Source: Acidovorax sp. GBBC 1281 (lineage in GTDB: Bacteria; Pseudomonadota; Gammaproteobacteria; Burkholderiales; Burkholderiaceae_C). From it: 64,000 nucleotides of DNA. Shown here in pieces: positions 15,930-24,523 of the stretch; within the stretch, counting starts at the first letter, position 1, and every line of letters begins with the position of its first letter. The position numbers and the translations under genes were made by a program. The notes below the pieces were generated by a model, which was not told where the DNA came from, ran no database searches, and worked only from the letters and a program-made list of their open reading frames with translations. The DNA is taken from contig NZ_CP097269.1 of assembly GCF_028473645.1 (NCBI RefSeq), positions 3,428,001-3,492,000 of the forward strand. Reading direction: 5' to 3'.

Positions 15930-17374
15930 GCCGCCCCCCGTGGCGCATCCGGGCCGGCGCCCAGCAGGGCCGCCACCGCGCGCGGGCTCGACGGAAACCA
16001 GGCGTGGAAGTAGCTCGCGTGGATGCTGCCGTGGCGGTACAGCGCCTCGCCCGGGCCGGGCGGCCCCGCGTGCGCAGGCCGCTCGGTGCGTCCCCGCACC
16101 GGGGCCAGGCTGTCGCAGGTGGAGTAGTGGAAGGTGTGGCCGCGCAGCACGTGGCCGTCCACGTCCAGCTGCTGCGGCCCCAGGGCCGCCAGCCGCTTTT
16201 GCATGGCCACGCGGCCCGGCAGCAGCCCCCACAGGGGCCGGTGCTGGCCGTCGGCCAGGATGATCGATTCGAACAGCGCCATCATGCCGCCGCATTCTGC
16301 CCACACCGCGCGGCCGGCCTGCACGTGCGCCCGCAGGCTGGCCCGCATGCCGGTGTGGCTGGCGATGCGGTCAGCATGCAGCTCGGGGTAGCCGCCGGGC
16401 AGCCAGACCGCATCGCACGGCGGCAGCGCGGCATCGGCCAGCGGCGAAAACCGCACCACCCGCGCGCCCAGCGCCTCCAGCGTGTCCAGGTTGGCGCGGT
16501 AGATGAAACAGAACGCCGCATCGTCCGCCACCGCCACCGTGCGGCCCTCCAGCAGCGGCGGCACGGGCTCGGGCCGTTCGGGCGCGGCAAAGCGCACGGC
16601 CCAGCGCTGCAGTTCGTGCGGTTGCAGGCGGCCGAGCGGCGTGGCCGCCAGCGCATCGGCCGCGGCGTCCAGCCGCGCCAGGCCATCGGCCAGCTCGTGC
16701 GCGGCCACCAGGCCCAGGTGCCGCTCGGGCAGCAGGCCGGCCCGCGCTCGCACGGAGGCGGAAGGCTTGGCCGCACCGTCCTGGGCATCCAGTTGCACGC
16801 GCGGCAGCGCGCCCAGCCAGTCCGCGGGATCGTTGAGACCTGCGCGCAGCAGGTCGGCATGGCGCTCGGTGGCGACGCGGTTGGCCAGCACCCCGGCCCA
16901 CGGCAGGCCCGCGCGGTAGTACCGCAGGCCGTGCACCACGGCCCCCAGCGTGGCGCCCATGGCCGAGGCATCGACCACCGCCAGCACCGGCAGCCCGAAG
17001 CGCTGCGCCAGGTCGGCCAGGCTGGGGGCGCCGTCGAACAGGCCCATCACGCCTTCGATGAGGATCAGGTCGGCCTCGCGCGCGGCGGCATGCAGGCGCT
17101 GCGCGATGTCGGCCTCGCCGGTCATCCACAGGTCGATCTGGTGCACCGGGGCGCCGCTGGCCAGCTGGTGCCAGCAGGGGTCGAGGAAATCGGGGCCGCA
17201 CTTGAAGACCCGCACCCGGCGCCCCTGGCGCGAGTGCAGCCGCGCGAGCGCCGCCGTCACGGTGGTCTTGCCCTGGCCGGACGCGGGTGCGGCGATGGCG
17301 ATGGCGGGACAGCCCACGCTGCCCGCCATGCCAGCCGCTTCTTCTTCTCGCGCTGCTTCTCCCCTCGCCCTCAT
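15926..17374 (-). CDS. cobB: Cobyrinate a,c-diamide synthase
   Basis: A 482-residue glutamine-dependent amidase of the CobB/CbiA family. The N-terminal ATPase domain shows IAAPASGQGKTTVTAALA and FKCGPDFLDPCWHQLASG. The middle carries IEGVMGLFDG. The C-terminal glutamine amidotransferase domain shows AVWLPGGYPELHA, WAECGGMMAL (nucleophile Cys) and GHTFHYST. The ATG at 17374 is used. A second ATG at 17329, just before AGSVGCPAIAIAAP, is equally good and would give 467 residues. It follows btuB by 28 bp and overlaps cobU by ATGA. Whether cobyrinate or hydrogenobyrinate is the substrate cannot be read from the sequence. Confidence 0.95.
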   Translation of the reverse strand: MRARGEAAREEEAAGMAGSVGCPAIAIAAPASGQGKTTVTAALARLHSRQGRRVRVFKCGPDFLDPCWHQLASGAPVHQIDLWMTGEADIAQRLHAAAREADLILIEGVMGLFDGAPSLADLAQRFGLPVLAVVDASAMGATLGAVVHGLRYYRAGLPWAGVLANRVATERHADLLRAGLNDPADWLGALPRVQLDAQDGAAKPSASVRARAGLLPERHLGLVAAHELADGLARLDAAADALAATPLGRLQPHELQRWAVRFAAPERPEPVPPLLEGRTVAVADDAAFCFIYRANLDTLEALGARVVRFSPLADAALPPCDAVWLPGGYPELHADRIASHTGMRASLRAHVQAGRAVWAECGGMMALFESIILADGQHRPLWGLLPGRVAMQKRLAALGPQQLDVDGHVLRGHTFHYSTCDSLAPVRGRTERPAHAGPPGPGEALYRHGSIHASYFHAWFPSSPRAVAALLGAGPDAPRGAA

Positions 17375-17402
17375 GGGTTCTTCATCGCTGGCTGCGCCGC
17401 GG

Positions 17403-19304
17403 TCATTGCGGTGCCCATTTGAGGCCCGCATAGAACGTGCGCCCCGCCGTGGCATAGGTGCGTGCCAGCTGGTAATCCTTGTCGGCCAGGTTGTCCACGC
17501 GCGCCAGCAGCGTCACGTCGCGTGCGATGCGCGTGCTGGCATACAGGTTGACGAGCGTGTAGCCGCCCAGCACCGTGGTGTTGGCCGCGGTGTCGAAGCG
17601 CCGGCCCGAGGCCTGCACTTCGGTGCCCAGCGTCCAGCCGGCGACCTGGGTGTCGGCCCCCAGCGTGCCGTGGCGCTTGGAGCGCCGCGCCAGCAGCCGG
17701 CCCGTGTCTTCGTCACGCGGGTTCTGGAAATCCACCGATCCGCGCAACTGTACGCCGGCCACCTTGTACGAGCCTGACAACGTCACGCCGTCGTACTTGG
17801 CGCGCGCCGTGCTGGCATAGCAGCCGAAATTGGACTGGCAGCCGCCCGCCCCGCCGAACACGATGAGGTTCTTCACGCGGTTGCGGTAGGCCACGGCCGA
17901 GAAGGTGCCGGCGCCCTCGGCCCAGCGAAGGCCCACCTCGGCATTGCGGCCCTCCTCCGGCTTGAGCGATGCCAGGCCGTACTCGCTGAAGCGCTGGTAC
18001 AAGGTGGGCGCGCGGAACGAGGTGCCCACGGACGCGGTGGCGCGCCACTGCGGCGTGATGGCATAGCCGTAAGCGGCGCTGCCGGTGTTCTGGCCGCCGA
18101 ACTCGCTGTCGGAGTCGTGGCGCACGTTAAACTGCAGCGTGTGGCCGTCGGCATTGAAACCGTAGCCCAGCGCGAGCGCGTCTTGCGAACGCTTGCGGTC
18201 GATGGGCGCGTTCTCCAGGTGGTCCTCGCGGCGCTCCAGCGCCGCCGTCACCAGGTGCGGGCCCTGGCACCATTCGTTCTGGAACAGGTAGCCGCGCAGG
18301 CGCGTGTCGGTGAGGTAAACGGAAGGCCGCGTCTCGTAGCGGTCGCGCGAGTCGGTGACCGACACGCGGGTGGTGTACTGCGGGGTCCACTTCGCGGCCC
18401 AGTTCAGGCCGAGGGCGTGCATGCGGTGCAGGTTGCGGTCGTCGTTGCCCAGCGGCAGGGTGTCGTAGCCGGAGTTCATCTCGCTGGCCACCAGCGTGCC
18501 TTCCAGGCGGTGCACTGCATCGATCTGCAGACCCACCCGGGCGTTGCCGGACGTGCGGCGATAGCCGTCCTTGTCGGGGTTCTGCGTGGCGACGGTGCGG
18601 GCGTTGAAGCCCTGGCTCGTCTCGCGCGCCAGGCCCACGGCATAGTCCACCGCGCCGGTGGCACCGCTCACGCCGGCCTCGGCCTTGTAGGTGCCCTGGC
18701 TGCCCACGCCGACGCCCACGTAGGGGGCGGTGCCGGCCTCGCCGCGGCGCGTGAAGATCTGCACCACGCCGCCGATGGCGTCCGAGCCGTACACCGCGCC
18801 GGCCGGGCCGCGCAGCACCTCGATGCGGTCGATGACGGCCAGCGGAATGGCCTCCCACGGCGCGCCGCCGGTGGACTGCGAATCCATGCGCACGCCGTCG
18901 ATGTACACGGCCGTGAAGCGCGTCTCGGCGCCGCGCAGGTACAGGCTGGTGGCGCTGCCCGGGCCGCCGTTGCGGACCATCTCGACGCCGGGCAGGCGGG
19001 CCAGCACGTCGGCCAGGCCGGTCGCGCCGCTGTTCTCGATGGCCTCGCGGTCCAGCACGGACACGTCGGCCACCAGGTCGGCCAGCGGCTGGGGCGTGCG
19101 CGTGGCAGCCACCACGGTTTCGCCCAGGGAGGGCACGCGCTGGTTCTGCGCCAACAGCACGGGGGCATCCTGCGCCTGCGCGGCGGGTGCGGCGGCGAAC
19201 GCGAGGGCCAGGGACACGGCCAGGGCGGCAGGCCGCAGGGGCGAGGCAGGGGAAGGCACGGCGGCAATGGCAGCGGCGCGCGCGGGGAACAAGGGCTTTT
19301 TCAT
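17403..19304 (-). CDS. btuB: TonB-dependent vitamin B12 outer-membrane receptor
   Basis: A 633-residue outer-membrane receptor. A signal peptide ends near AAPAAQAQDA (about residue 45). The TonB-box region LGETVVAATRTPQPLADL is followed by a plug domain with LARLPGVEMVRNGG, SLYLRGAETRFTAVYIDGVR, IDRIEVLRGPAGAVYGSDAI and GGVVQIFTRRGE. A 22-strand-type barrel ends in RTFYAGLKWAPQ. The start MKKPLFPAR (19304) gives the usual positively charged signal sequence, and an in-frame ATG at 19328 is less likely. It is the first gene after the cobalamin riboswitch and heads the operon. Confidence 0.94.
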   Translation of the reverse strand: MKKPLFPARAAAIAAVPSPASPLRPAALAVSLALAFAAAPAAQAQDAPVLLAQNQRVPSLGETVVAATRTPQPLADLVADVSVLDREAIENSGATGLADVLARLPGVEMVRNGGPGSATSLYLRGAETRFTAVYIDGVRMDSQSTGGAPWEAIPLAVIDRIEVLRGPAGAVYGSDAIGGVVQIFTRRGEAGTAPYVGVGVGSQGTYKAEAGVSGATGAVDYAVGLARETSQGFNARTVATQNPDKDGYRRTSGNARVGLQIDAVHRLEGTLVASEMNSGYDTLPLGNDDRNLHRMHALGLNWAAKWTPQYTTRVSVTDSRDRYETRPSVYLTDTRLRGYLFQNEWCQGPHLVTAALERREDHLENAPIDRKRSQDALALGYGFNADGHTLQFNVRHDSDSEFGGQNTGSAAYGYAITPQWRATASVGTSFRAPTLYQRFSEYGLASLKPEEGRNAEVGLRWAEGAGTFSAVAYRNRVKNLIVFGGAGGCQSNFGCYASTARAKYDGVTLSGSYKVAGVQLRGSVDFQNPRDEDTGRLLARRSKRHGTLGADTQVAGWTLGTEVQASGRRFDTAANTTVLGGYTLVNLYASTRIARDVTLLARVDNLADKDYQLARTYATAGRTFYAGLKWAPQ

Positions 19305-19409
19305 GGAAACAGACAGACTGGCAAACATCCCCGCGCCGGCTTCCCCGCCGGCATTGGGCGAAACAGCCGCGCCTTCAGGACCATGGCGGTCCCAAGCGCG
19401 GCCACGTTG

Positions 19410-19640
19410 TTGGCCGGTATCCGGGCTGGCGGAGCGCCCTCCAGCGCCTTCCCAGGCGCTTGTTCAAGGCGCTTGTTCAAGGCGTCCAGTGGCTCATGGC
19501 TGGAGAGTGAGTCGAAGAAAAAAGGGCCGACTCGTCCGCTGACCGTTGCGGGGGCAGCGCAGGCACGGCGCGCTCTGGCGAACGCAACCTTCCTGCTTCC
19601 CGTTGAACTGCAGCATGCGAACCATGCTGCGAGCACCAAC
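19410..19640 (-). ncRNA. Cobalamin riboswitch upstream of btuB
   Basis: Reading the minus strand, the conserved elements occur in order: GGTGCTC (19637-19631), GGGAAGCAGGA (around 19601-19591), GCCCCCGCAACGGT (around 19555-19542), GAGCCACTGG (around 19495-19486), TGGGAAGGCG (around 19454-19445) and the 3' B12 box GCCAGCCCGGATACCGGCC (19430-19412). This is the full class-I cobalamin aptamer order. The element ends about 106 bases before the btuB start. High adenosylcobalamin is expected to reduce expression of btuB and the genes behind it. Confidence 0.93.
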
Positions 19641-19720
19641 CCGTGGATTTTACGGGTGTTGCAGCCTGTAAACGCCGCCGGATGGGCGGGTGGTGGCGCC
19701 AACCCTACAATCGCGGCTGT

Positions 19721-19942
19721 ATGGATCCATCCTCTCCCATCGACCAGATCGCCGAACGCGTGGAGCGGCTGCTGTTGCGCCATGCGGAACTGCAACGCGC
19801 CAATGCCTTGCTGACCGCCCAGGTGGTCCATCTCACCCAGGAGCGAGACTCGCTCAAATCCCGGCTCAACACCGCGCGCGCCCGTGTGGACGCGCTGCTG
19901 GAGAGCCTGCCTGCGACGCCCCCCTCGAAGGACGCCGAATGA
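19721..19942 (+). CDS. Small coiled-coil protein upstream of zapA (TIGR02449-like)
   Basis: A 73-residue, highly charged helical protein (MDPSSPIDQIAERVERLLLR, then NALLTAQVVHLTQERDSLKS). It looks like a short coiled coil of the TIGR02449 type that typically precedes zapA in beta- and gamma-proteobacteria. The ATG at 19721 leaves out about 26 upstream codons with no coiled-coil character. Its stop overlaps the zapA start as ATGA, so the two are co-translated. A role in cell division with ZapA is inferred from context only. It is divergent from btuB, and the riboswitch region lies between them. Confidence 0.8.
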   Translation: MDPSSPIDQIAERVERLLLRHAELQRANALLTAQVVHLTQERDSLKSRLNTARARVDALLESLPATPPSKDAE

Positions 19943-20349
19943 AGCAGATCGAAGTCCAGATCATGCAGCAGAGCTACCTGCTGGGCTGCCCCGAGGGCCA
20001 CGAATCGCGCCTGCTGCAGGCCGTGGAGCGCGTGGACACCGCCATGACGCGCATCCGCGATGCCGGCAAGGTGCGGGCCCGCGAGCGCATCGCCGTTTTG
20101 GCAGCGCTCAACCTGGCCTTCGAGATCGCCGACCGCGAAGAGGCCGACCTAGCCTCCGCTGCACAGACCCAGGCTGCAGCCCCGACGGAGCCCGCGCCGC
20201 TGGCCCCGGCCGCCGGCCCGCAATCCACCGATGCCCCGGCGCCGTTGCACGCCTCTCACGCCTCGCTGGCGGGCGACCCGTCCGGCCAGATGCAGTTGCT
20301 GCTGCGCCGGCTGGACGATGCGCTCGGCGACGACGGCCGCCTTCTTTAA
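19939..20349 (+). CDS. zapA: Cell division protein ZapA
   Basis: A 136-residue protein. The N-terminal ZapA domain begins MKQIEVQIMQQSYLLGCPEG and continues LLQAVERVDTAMTRIRDAGK and RERIAVLAALNLAFEIADRE. ZapA binds and bundles FtsZ at the division site. The C-terminal half is an Ala/Pro-rich linker ending in a helix (MQLLLRRLDDALGD), longer than in E. coli ZapA (109 residues). It overlaps the upstream small coiled-coil gene by 4 bp. The 6S RNA gene follows directly, the usual order in this class. Confidence 0.92.
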   Translation: MKQIEVQIMQQSYLLGCPEGHESRLLQAVERVDTAMTRIRDAGKVRARERIAVLAALNLAFEIADREEADLASAAQTQAAAPTEPAPLAPAAGPQSTDAPAPLHASHASLAGDPSGQMQLLLRRLDDALGDDGRLL

Positions 20350-20393
20350 AAAGGGTTACGCAACGGCCGCTCGCGCGCCGTGCATGCAGCGCC

Positions 20394-20399
20394 TAGAAT
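20394..20399 (+). promoter_or_regulatory. -10 element of the 6S RNA promoter
   Basis: TAGAAT lies seven bases before the inferred 5' end of 6S RNA at 20406. No good -35 hexamer is seen at the expected spacing. Confidence 0.5.
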
Positions 20400-20405
20400 G
20401 GAGAC

Positions 20406-20576
20406 GTCTGCGGTGCTGCCGGGCTTTATATTTCCTTGAACCAATGCTCATTGAGCACGGGCTTGGTACATTGCCCGGTGAGCGTGATCATCTCGCGTCA
20501 GATGAACCCAACGCCTGGCTGCCCTCGCCCACCTGAACCCCCGGTTCAGGATGCCGGTCCGGTGGCATTCGCAGAC
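20406..20576 (+). ncRNA. ssrS: 6S RNA
   Basis: The 5' end GTCTGCG (20406-20412) is perfectly complementary to CGCAGAC (20570-20576). The terminal stem continues with TGC and CCGG against CCGG and GCA, giving the long closed hairpin with an internal bubble expected of 6S RNA. The length of about 171 nt and the position directly downstream of zapA are typical of beta-proteobacterial ssrS. 6S RNA mimics an open promoter and binds sigma-70 RNA polymerase in stationary phase. The gene for 5-formyltetrahydrofolate cyclo-ligase, which often follows, is not here. Confidence 0.82.
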
Positions 20577-20590
20577 ACCTGTTTACCCCA

Positions 20591-20618
20591 CGACCCGGCG
20601 GTTTTCACGCCGGCGTCG
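20591..20618. terminator. Hairpin between 6S RNA and the convergent GGDEF-EAL gene
   Basis: The arms CGACCCGGCG (20591-20600) and CGCCGGCGTCG (20608-20618) form a strong stem with one bulge and a seven-base loop. There is no T tract on either strand, so it may be a processing or bidirectional termination structure. It overlaps the end of the GGDEF-EAL gene. Confidence 0.35.
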
Positions 20619-23082
20619 ACAGTCCCCACGAATAGCTCTGGCGGCTCGCTAGCAGGCTTCTGAAGGCTTCGGCCGGCATCGCCGGCGCGCACAGATACCC
20701 CTGGAAGTAGCGGCAGTCCATCTGCTCCAGCGCCATGCGCTGCTGCTGCGTTTCCACGCCCTCCGCCACCACTTCGATGTGCAGCGCGCGCCCCATGTGC
20801 ACGATGGCATTGATGATCGCGCGGTCGCCGTCGTCGTCGGGCAACCCCCGCACGAACGACTGGTCGATCTTGAGCTTGTGGATCGCCAGCTTCTTCAGAT
20901 AGGCCAGGCTGGAATAGCCCGTGCCGAAATCGTCGATGGCCAGGCCGATGCCCAGCTCGGCGAGCGCCTGCAGGCGCTGCTCCATCTCCTGCGCGTCCTG
21001 CAGCAGGATGGTTTCGGTCAGCTCCAGTTCGAGCAACGACGCCGGCAGCCCGTGCTTCAGCAAAAGCTGCGTGAGCCGATCGACGAAATCGGGCTGGCGA
21101 AACTCCAGTGCCGATACGTTGACGGCCATCACGAGCGGCGAGCCCGAGCGCATCCAGCGCGCGGCCTCCTGCACGGCCTGCTCCATGACCCATGAACCCA
21201 GCGTGATGATGTAGCCGGACTCTTCGGCCAGCGGAATGAAAACGCCCGGCGAAATGGGGCCCAGCTCCGGATCGGTCCAGCGCAGCAGCGCCTCGGCGCC
21301 CACCACGCTGCCGGTCGCCATGGCGACCTGCGGCTGGTAGTGGACCACCATGCGCTGCTGCCCCAGGGCCTGGCGCATGGCGTGTTCGAGCTTCATGCGC
21401 GACAGCAGGTCGGCATTCATCTGCGGCTGGTAGAAGCCGTAGCTTCCACGGCCACGCTCCTTCACGCGGTACATCGCGGTGTCGGCCTGCTTGATGAGGT
21501 CGTCCAGCGTCTCGCCGTCCTGTGGGTACAGCGCCACCCCGATGCTGCACTGGATGGAAAACCCCATGCCGTCGAGCATGAAGGGCCGCAGCATGTCCTC
21601 GAGCATGCGGCGCGCCACGCCTTCGGCGATCGCGGCATCGCCCACGTGCAGGTACACCACGAACTCGTCGCCGCCCAGGCGGCACAGCATGTCGCTCTGG
21701 CGCAGGCAGCCCTGCAGGCGCTTGGCCACGATCTGCAGCACGCGATCGCCGAACAGGTGGCCCAGGGAGTCGTTGATGATCTTGAAACGGTCCAGGTCCA
21801 CGAACAGGATGGCGAAGGTGCCGACGTCCGGGCGCGGCCCCTGCTGGATCGCGTCGATGGCTTCGCCCACGCGGCGCGACAGGCGCAGCCGGTTGGGCAG
21901 GCCGGTGAGCACGTCGCTGTACGCCAGTTCCTCGATGCGCGTGCGGGCCGCGTGCTGTTGCGTGAGATCGCGCATGAAGCCGATACTCTGCAGCGCATTG
22001 CCCGTCTCGCTGCGCAACACCACCCACGACAGGTGCACCGCGCAGGCCCGTCGCGCGGCCCCGTTCGCGCCGCCCTCGGGCAGGCGCAGCTCGCCCTCCC
22101 AGAAGCCGTCGCGCTCCCACGCCGCTAGGACGTGTTCCATCCAGCCGGGCTGCGCGCCCTCGGCTCCGAAGAGCGAGACCGCGGGCACGCCCTGCAAGGC
22201 GACCGCGGGCGCGCCGATCAGCCGCTCGCAGCTCGGGTTCATGCGCACGATCTGGTGCCGGTCGTCAGCGATGAAGATGGCGTCCAGGCTGGAATCGAAC
22301 ACCCGCGCGGCCAGCCGCAGGCTGGCCTGCGCCTCGGCGTTGAGCGTCACGTCGCGGAACGAGAACACCCGGCCCACGGGCCGGCCCTGGCTCAGCTGCG
22401 GCACCGAACGGCGCTCGATGATGGTGCCGTTGCGCAGGTGCAGGATGTCGGTGGTCTCGCGGCCCGGCTCCAGCGCGATGGACGACAACCGCGCCCGGTA
22501 GGCATCGGCATCGGCCACCTGCTGCTGCATGTGGGCCACCACGGCGGCGTCGTTGCGCTGCACGAGCAGGTTCTCGGGCATGTCCCACAGCTGCGCCAAC
22601 CGCTGGTTGAAGGCCCGCATGCGCCCGCCCATGTCGCACACCAGAATCCCATCGGCCGCGGAGTCGAGCGTGGCGCGCAATTCGGAAAGCAGGATTTCCA
22701 GCTCGCGCTCGGTCGAGGCCTGCTCGCGGCGATCGATCATGGTCACCAGCAGCAGTGCCTCGCCCGCGGGCGAATCCACGCGCGACACGCGCCGGTCCAC
22801 CGGAATGAACTGACCATCACCCCCGAGCAGACCGGAATGCGACTGGATGCCGCGCATCAGCGCATCGCGGTCCTGCGCCCAGAAGTACAGGTCTTCCGGC
22901 GTGCAGGCCAGCAGTTCGACGGCGTCCGCGCCTTCCATGGTTTCGGGGGAGCGCCCGAGCAGCGCGGCCGCGCTCTGATTGGCGAAGCGCACCGTGAGCC
23001 CCTCGGGCTCCACCAGCCACACGGCCTCCAGCAACCCGTCGAACACGGCGCGCCACACGCTGCCTTGGGGACCGCGGATCAC
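20605..23082 (-). CDS. PAS-GGDEF-EAL c-di-GMP signalling protein
   Basis: An 825-residue cytoplasmic protein. Three PAS-like sensor regions (about 10-120, 130-250 and 260-390) come first. A GGDEF domain follows, with DVLTGLPNRLRLSRR and an intact LGGDEF preceded by the RQSD inhibitory site at the usual five-residue spacing. The EAL domain is also intact: GAEALLRW, MAVNVSALEF, LELTETILL, IDDFGTGYSSLAYL and EVVAEGVET. Both synthesis and hydrolysis of c-di-GMP are therefore possible. The GTG start at 23082 overlaps the stop of the HD-GYP gene as GTGA, so the pair is translationally coupled. The frame continues upstream to 23490, but only inside the HD-GYP gene. Confidence 0.92.
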   Translation of the reverse strand: MIRGPQGSVWRAVFDGLLEAVWLVEPEGLTVRFANQSAAALLGRSPETMEGADAVELLACTPEDLYFWAQDRDALMRGIQSHSGLLGGDGQFIPVDRRVSRVDSPAGEALLLVTMIDRREQASTERELEILLSELRATLDSAADGILVCDMGGRMRAFNQRLAQLWDMPENLLVQRNDAAVVAHMQQQVADADAYRARLSSIALEPGRETTDILHLRNGTIIERRSVPQLSQGRPVGRVFSFRDVTLNAEAQASLRLAARVFDSSLDAIFIADDRHQIVRMNPSCERLIGAPAVALQGVPAVSLFGAEGAQPGWMEHVLAAWERDGFWEGELRLPEGGANGAARRACAVHLSWVVLRSETGNALQSIGFMRDLTQQHAARTRIEELAYSDVLTGLPNRLRLSRRVGEAIDAIQQGPRPDVGTFAILFVDLDRFKIINDSLGHLFGDRVLQIVAKRLQGCLRQSDMLCRLGGDEFVVYLHVGDAAIAEGVARRMLEDMLRPFMLDGMGFSIQCSIGVALYPQDGETLDDLIKQADTAMYRVKERGRGSYGFYQPQMNADLLSRMKLEHAMRQALGQQRMVVHYQPQVAMATGSVVGAEALLRWTDPELGPISPGVFIPLAEESGYIITLGSWVMEQAVQEAARWMRSGSPLVMAVNVSALEFRQPDFVDRLTQLLLKHGLPASLLELELTETILLQDAQEMEQRLQALAELGIGLAIDDFGTGYSSLAYLKKLAIHKLKIDQSFVRGLPDDDGDRAIINAIVHMGRALHIEVVAEGVETQQQRMALEQMDCRYFQGYLCAPAMPAEAFRSLLASRQSYSWGLSTPA

Positions 23083-24377
23083 GTCCGGGCCCCGGTCGGC
23101 GCGGCGTCGACGGCCCGTTCGAAGTAGTAGCAGATCCTCTTGCGGGGCGACAGGTAGTCGAGCGCATCGCGCGGCAGTTGCGCGGGCCGCAGACTGCGGC
23201 GGATGCCCAGCGCCGGCTGGTCTTCCAGGTCGATCACCAGGGCATCGTCCTTGGAGACGCCGGACTCGTGCACGATCACCTTGGGCCGCAGCGGGCGGGC
23301 GGAGTTCACGGCCGTCACGATGGCGTAGCGGTCGTCCACGAGTTGCACGATCGAGCCCGGCGGGTACACGCCCATCATACGGATGAAGGCCCGCAGGACC
23401 ACGGCGTCGAACCGTTGCTTGTGCTGCGCGAAGATCACCGACAGCGCCTCGTGCGGGGTCAGCGCGTTGGCGCCCCGCAGCGGGTTGCACAGCCGGTCGT
23501 AGTAATTGACCAGGGCCAGCACCTGCCCTCCGCGGGAGATGTCGGCCCCTTTGAGCTGGAGCGGAAAGCCCGTGCCATCGGCCATTTCATGGTGATGCGC
23601 GATGGCCTCGATGACGGCGGCGCTCAGGCCCATGCGCTCTGCCAGCACGACGGATTCGCCGACATGCGCCTCGTACAGGGCCTGGTCGGCCGGGCCCAGT
23701 GCGGAATGCGGCTGGGCCACATGGGGCGGCAGGGTGATCTTGCCCAGGTCGTGCAGCAACGCGGCCGCGCCCAGGGGCTGCAGATCGTCGCCCAGCAGGC
23801 CCAGGGCCTTGCCCAGCAGCAGCGACAGCACCATCACGTTGACCGAATGCAGCGCCGCGCGCGTGCCCACCCGCTCGGAGAGCAGGCGGATGGCGGAGTC
23901 GCCCTGGTCGAGCAGCTCATCCACGCAGCTGGACACCAGCGCGTTGGTGGAGGCGCGCGCCTCCGAAGGATCCTGCTCGGCGCTGGTGGCCAGGCGCTCG
24001 TACACCCGCGTGGCGCGCGCGAAGCGCTCGTCGCAGGCGGCCAGGGAGCGGCTCTGCGCCTTGATGCGCTCGCGGAACTCCGCCATGGAGGCCTGGGCGA
24101 TCGAAGGCCCTGTCTCCACGGGCGCCCGGGCGGCTTCGGTCACGGGATCGGGGGCGGAAGGATGTCTGGGCGGCAGCAGGCCCTGCACCGACGGATCGCT
24201 TTTGGAAGGAATCCACCGCACCTGGGACAGGCCCAGGGCGGCGAGGGTACTGATCTGCTCCGGCGAGGCGATGCGGAAACTGCTGACCGGAAAAGGGTGG
24301 TTCATCCAGCCCAGATCGAGCTGAATGTACATGCCTACACGCAGCCGGCCGACATCGATGAGAAGGGGATTAGTCAC
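23079..24377 (-). CDS. DUF3391 / HD-GYP domain phosphodiesterase
   Basis: A 432-residue protein. The N-terminal DUF3391-type region begins MTNPLLIDVGRLRVGMYIQL. The HD-GYP domain (about 190-340) has HSVNVMVLSLLLGKALGLL, the metal-binding LLHDLGKITLP, AHVGESVVLAERMGL, IAHHHEMADGTGFPLQLKG and VNYYDRLCNP. The GYP triplet is GFP here, a substitution seen in some members. It should hydrolyse c-di-GMP. It heads a two-gene unit with the GGDEF-EAL gene, with which it overlaps by 4 bp. No membrane segment is present. Confidence 0.92.
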   Translation of the reverse strand: MTNPLLIDVGRLRVGMYIQLDLGWMNHPFPVSSFRIASPEQISTLAALGLSQVRWIPSKSDPSVQGLLPPRHPSAPDPVTEAARAPVETGPSIAQASMAEFRERIKAQSRSLAACDERFARATRVYERLATSAEQDPSEARASTNALVSSCVDELLDQGDSAIRLLSERVGTRAALHSVNVMVLSLLLGKALGLLGDDLQPLGAAALLHDLGKITLPPHVAQPHSALGPADQALYEAHVGESVVLAERMGLSAAVIEAIAHHHEMADGTGFPLQLKGADISRGGQVLALVNYYDRLCNPLRGANALTPHEALSVIFAQHKQRFDAVVLRAFIRMMGVYPPGSIVQLVDDRYAIVTAVNSARPLRPKVIVHESGVSKDDALVIDLEDQPALGIRRSLRPAQLPRDALDYLSPRKRICYYFERAVDAAPTGART

Positions 24378-24523
24378 TTTCGGGGGGCGCCGGAAGGCGC
24401 CACGGGGACGCCGGGGTATTGGTAACCATTATCACCAGTTAATACACCCCCGAATCAAATGTCAAAAACTTCACGAACCCCGATCACGATAGCCGTTGTT
24501 AACCCCCTGTTCGAAGGGCTTGG

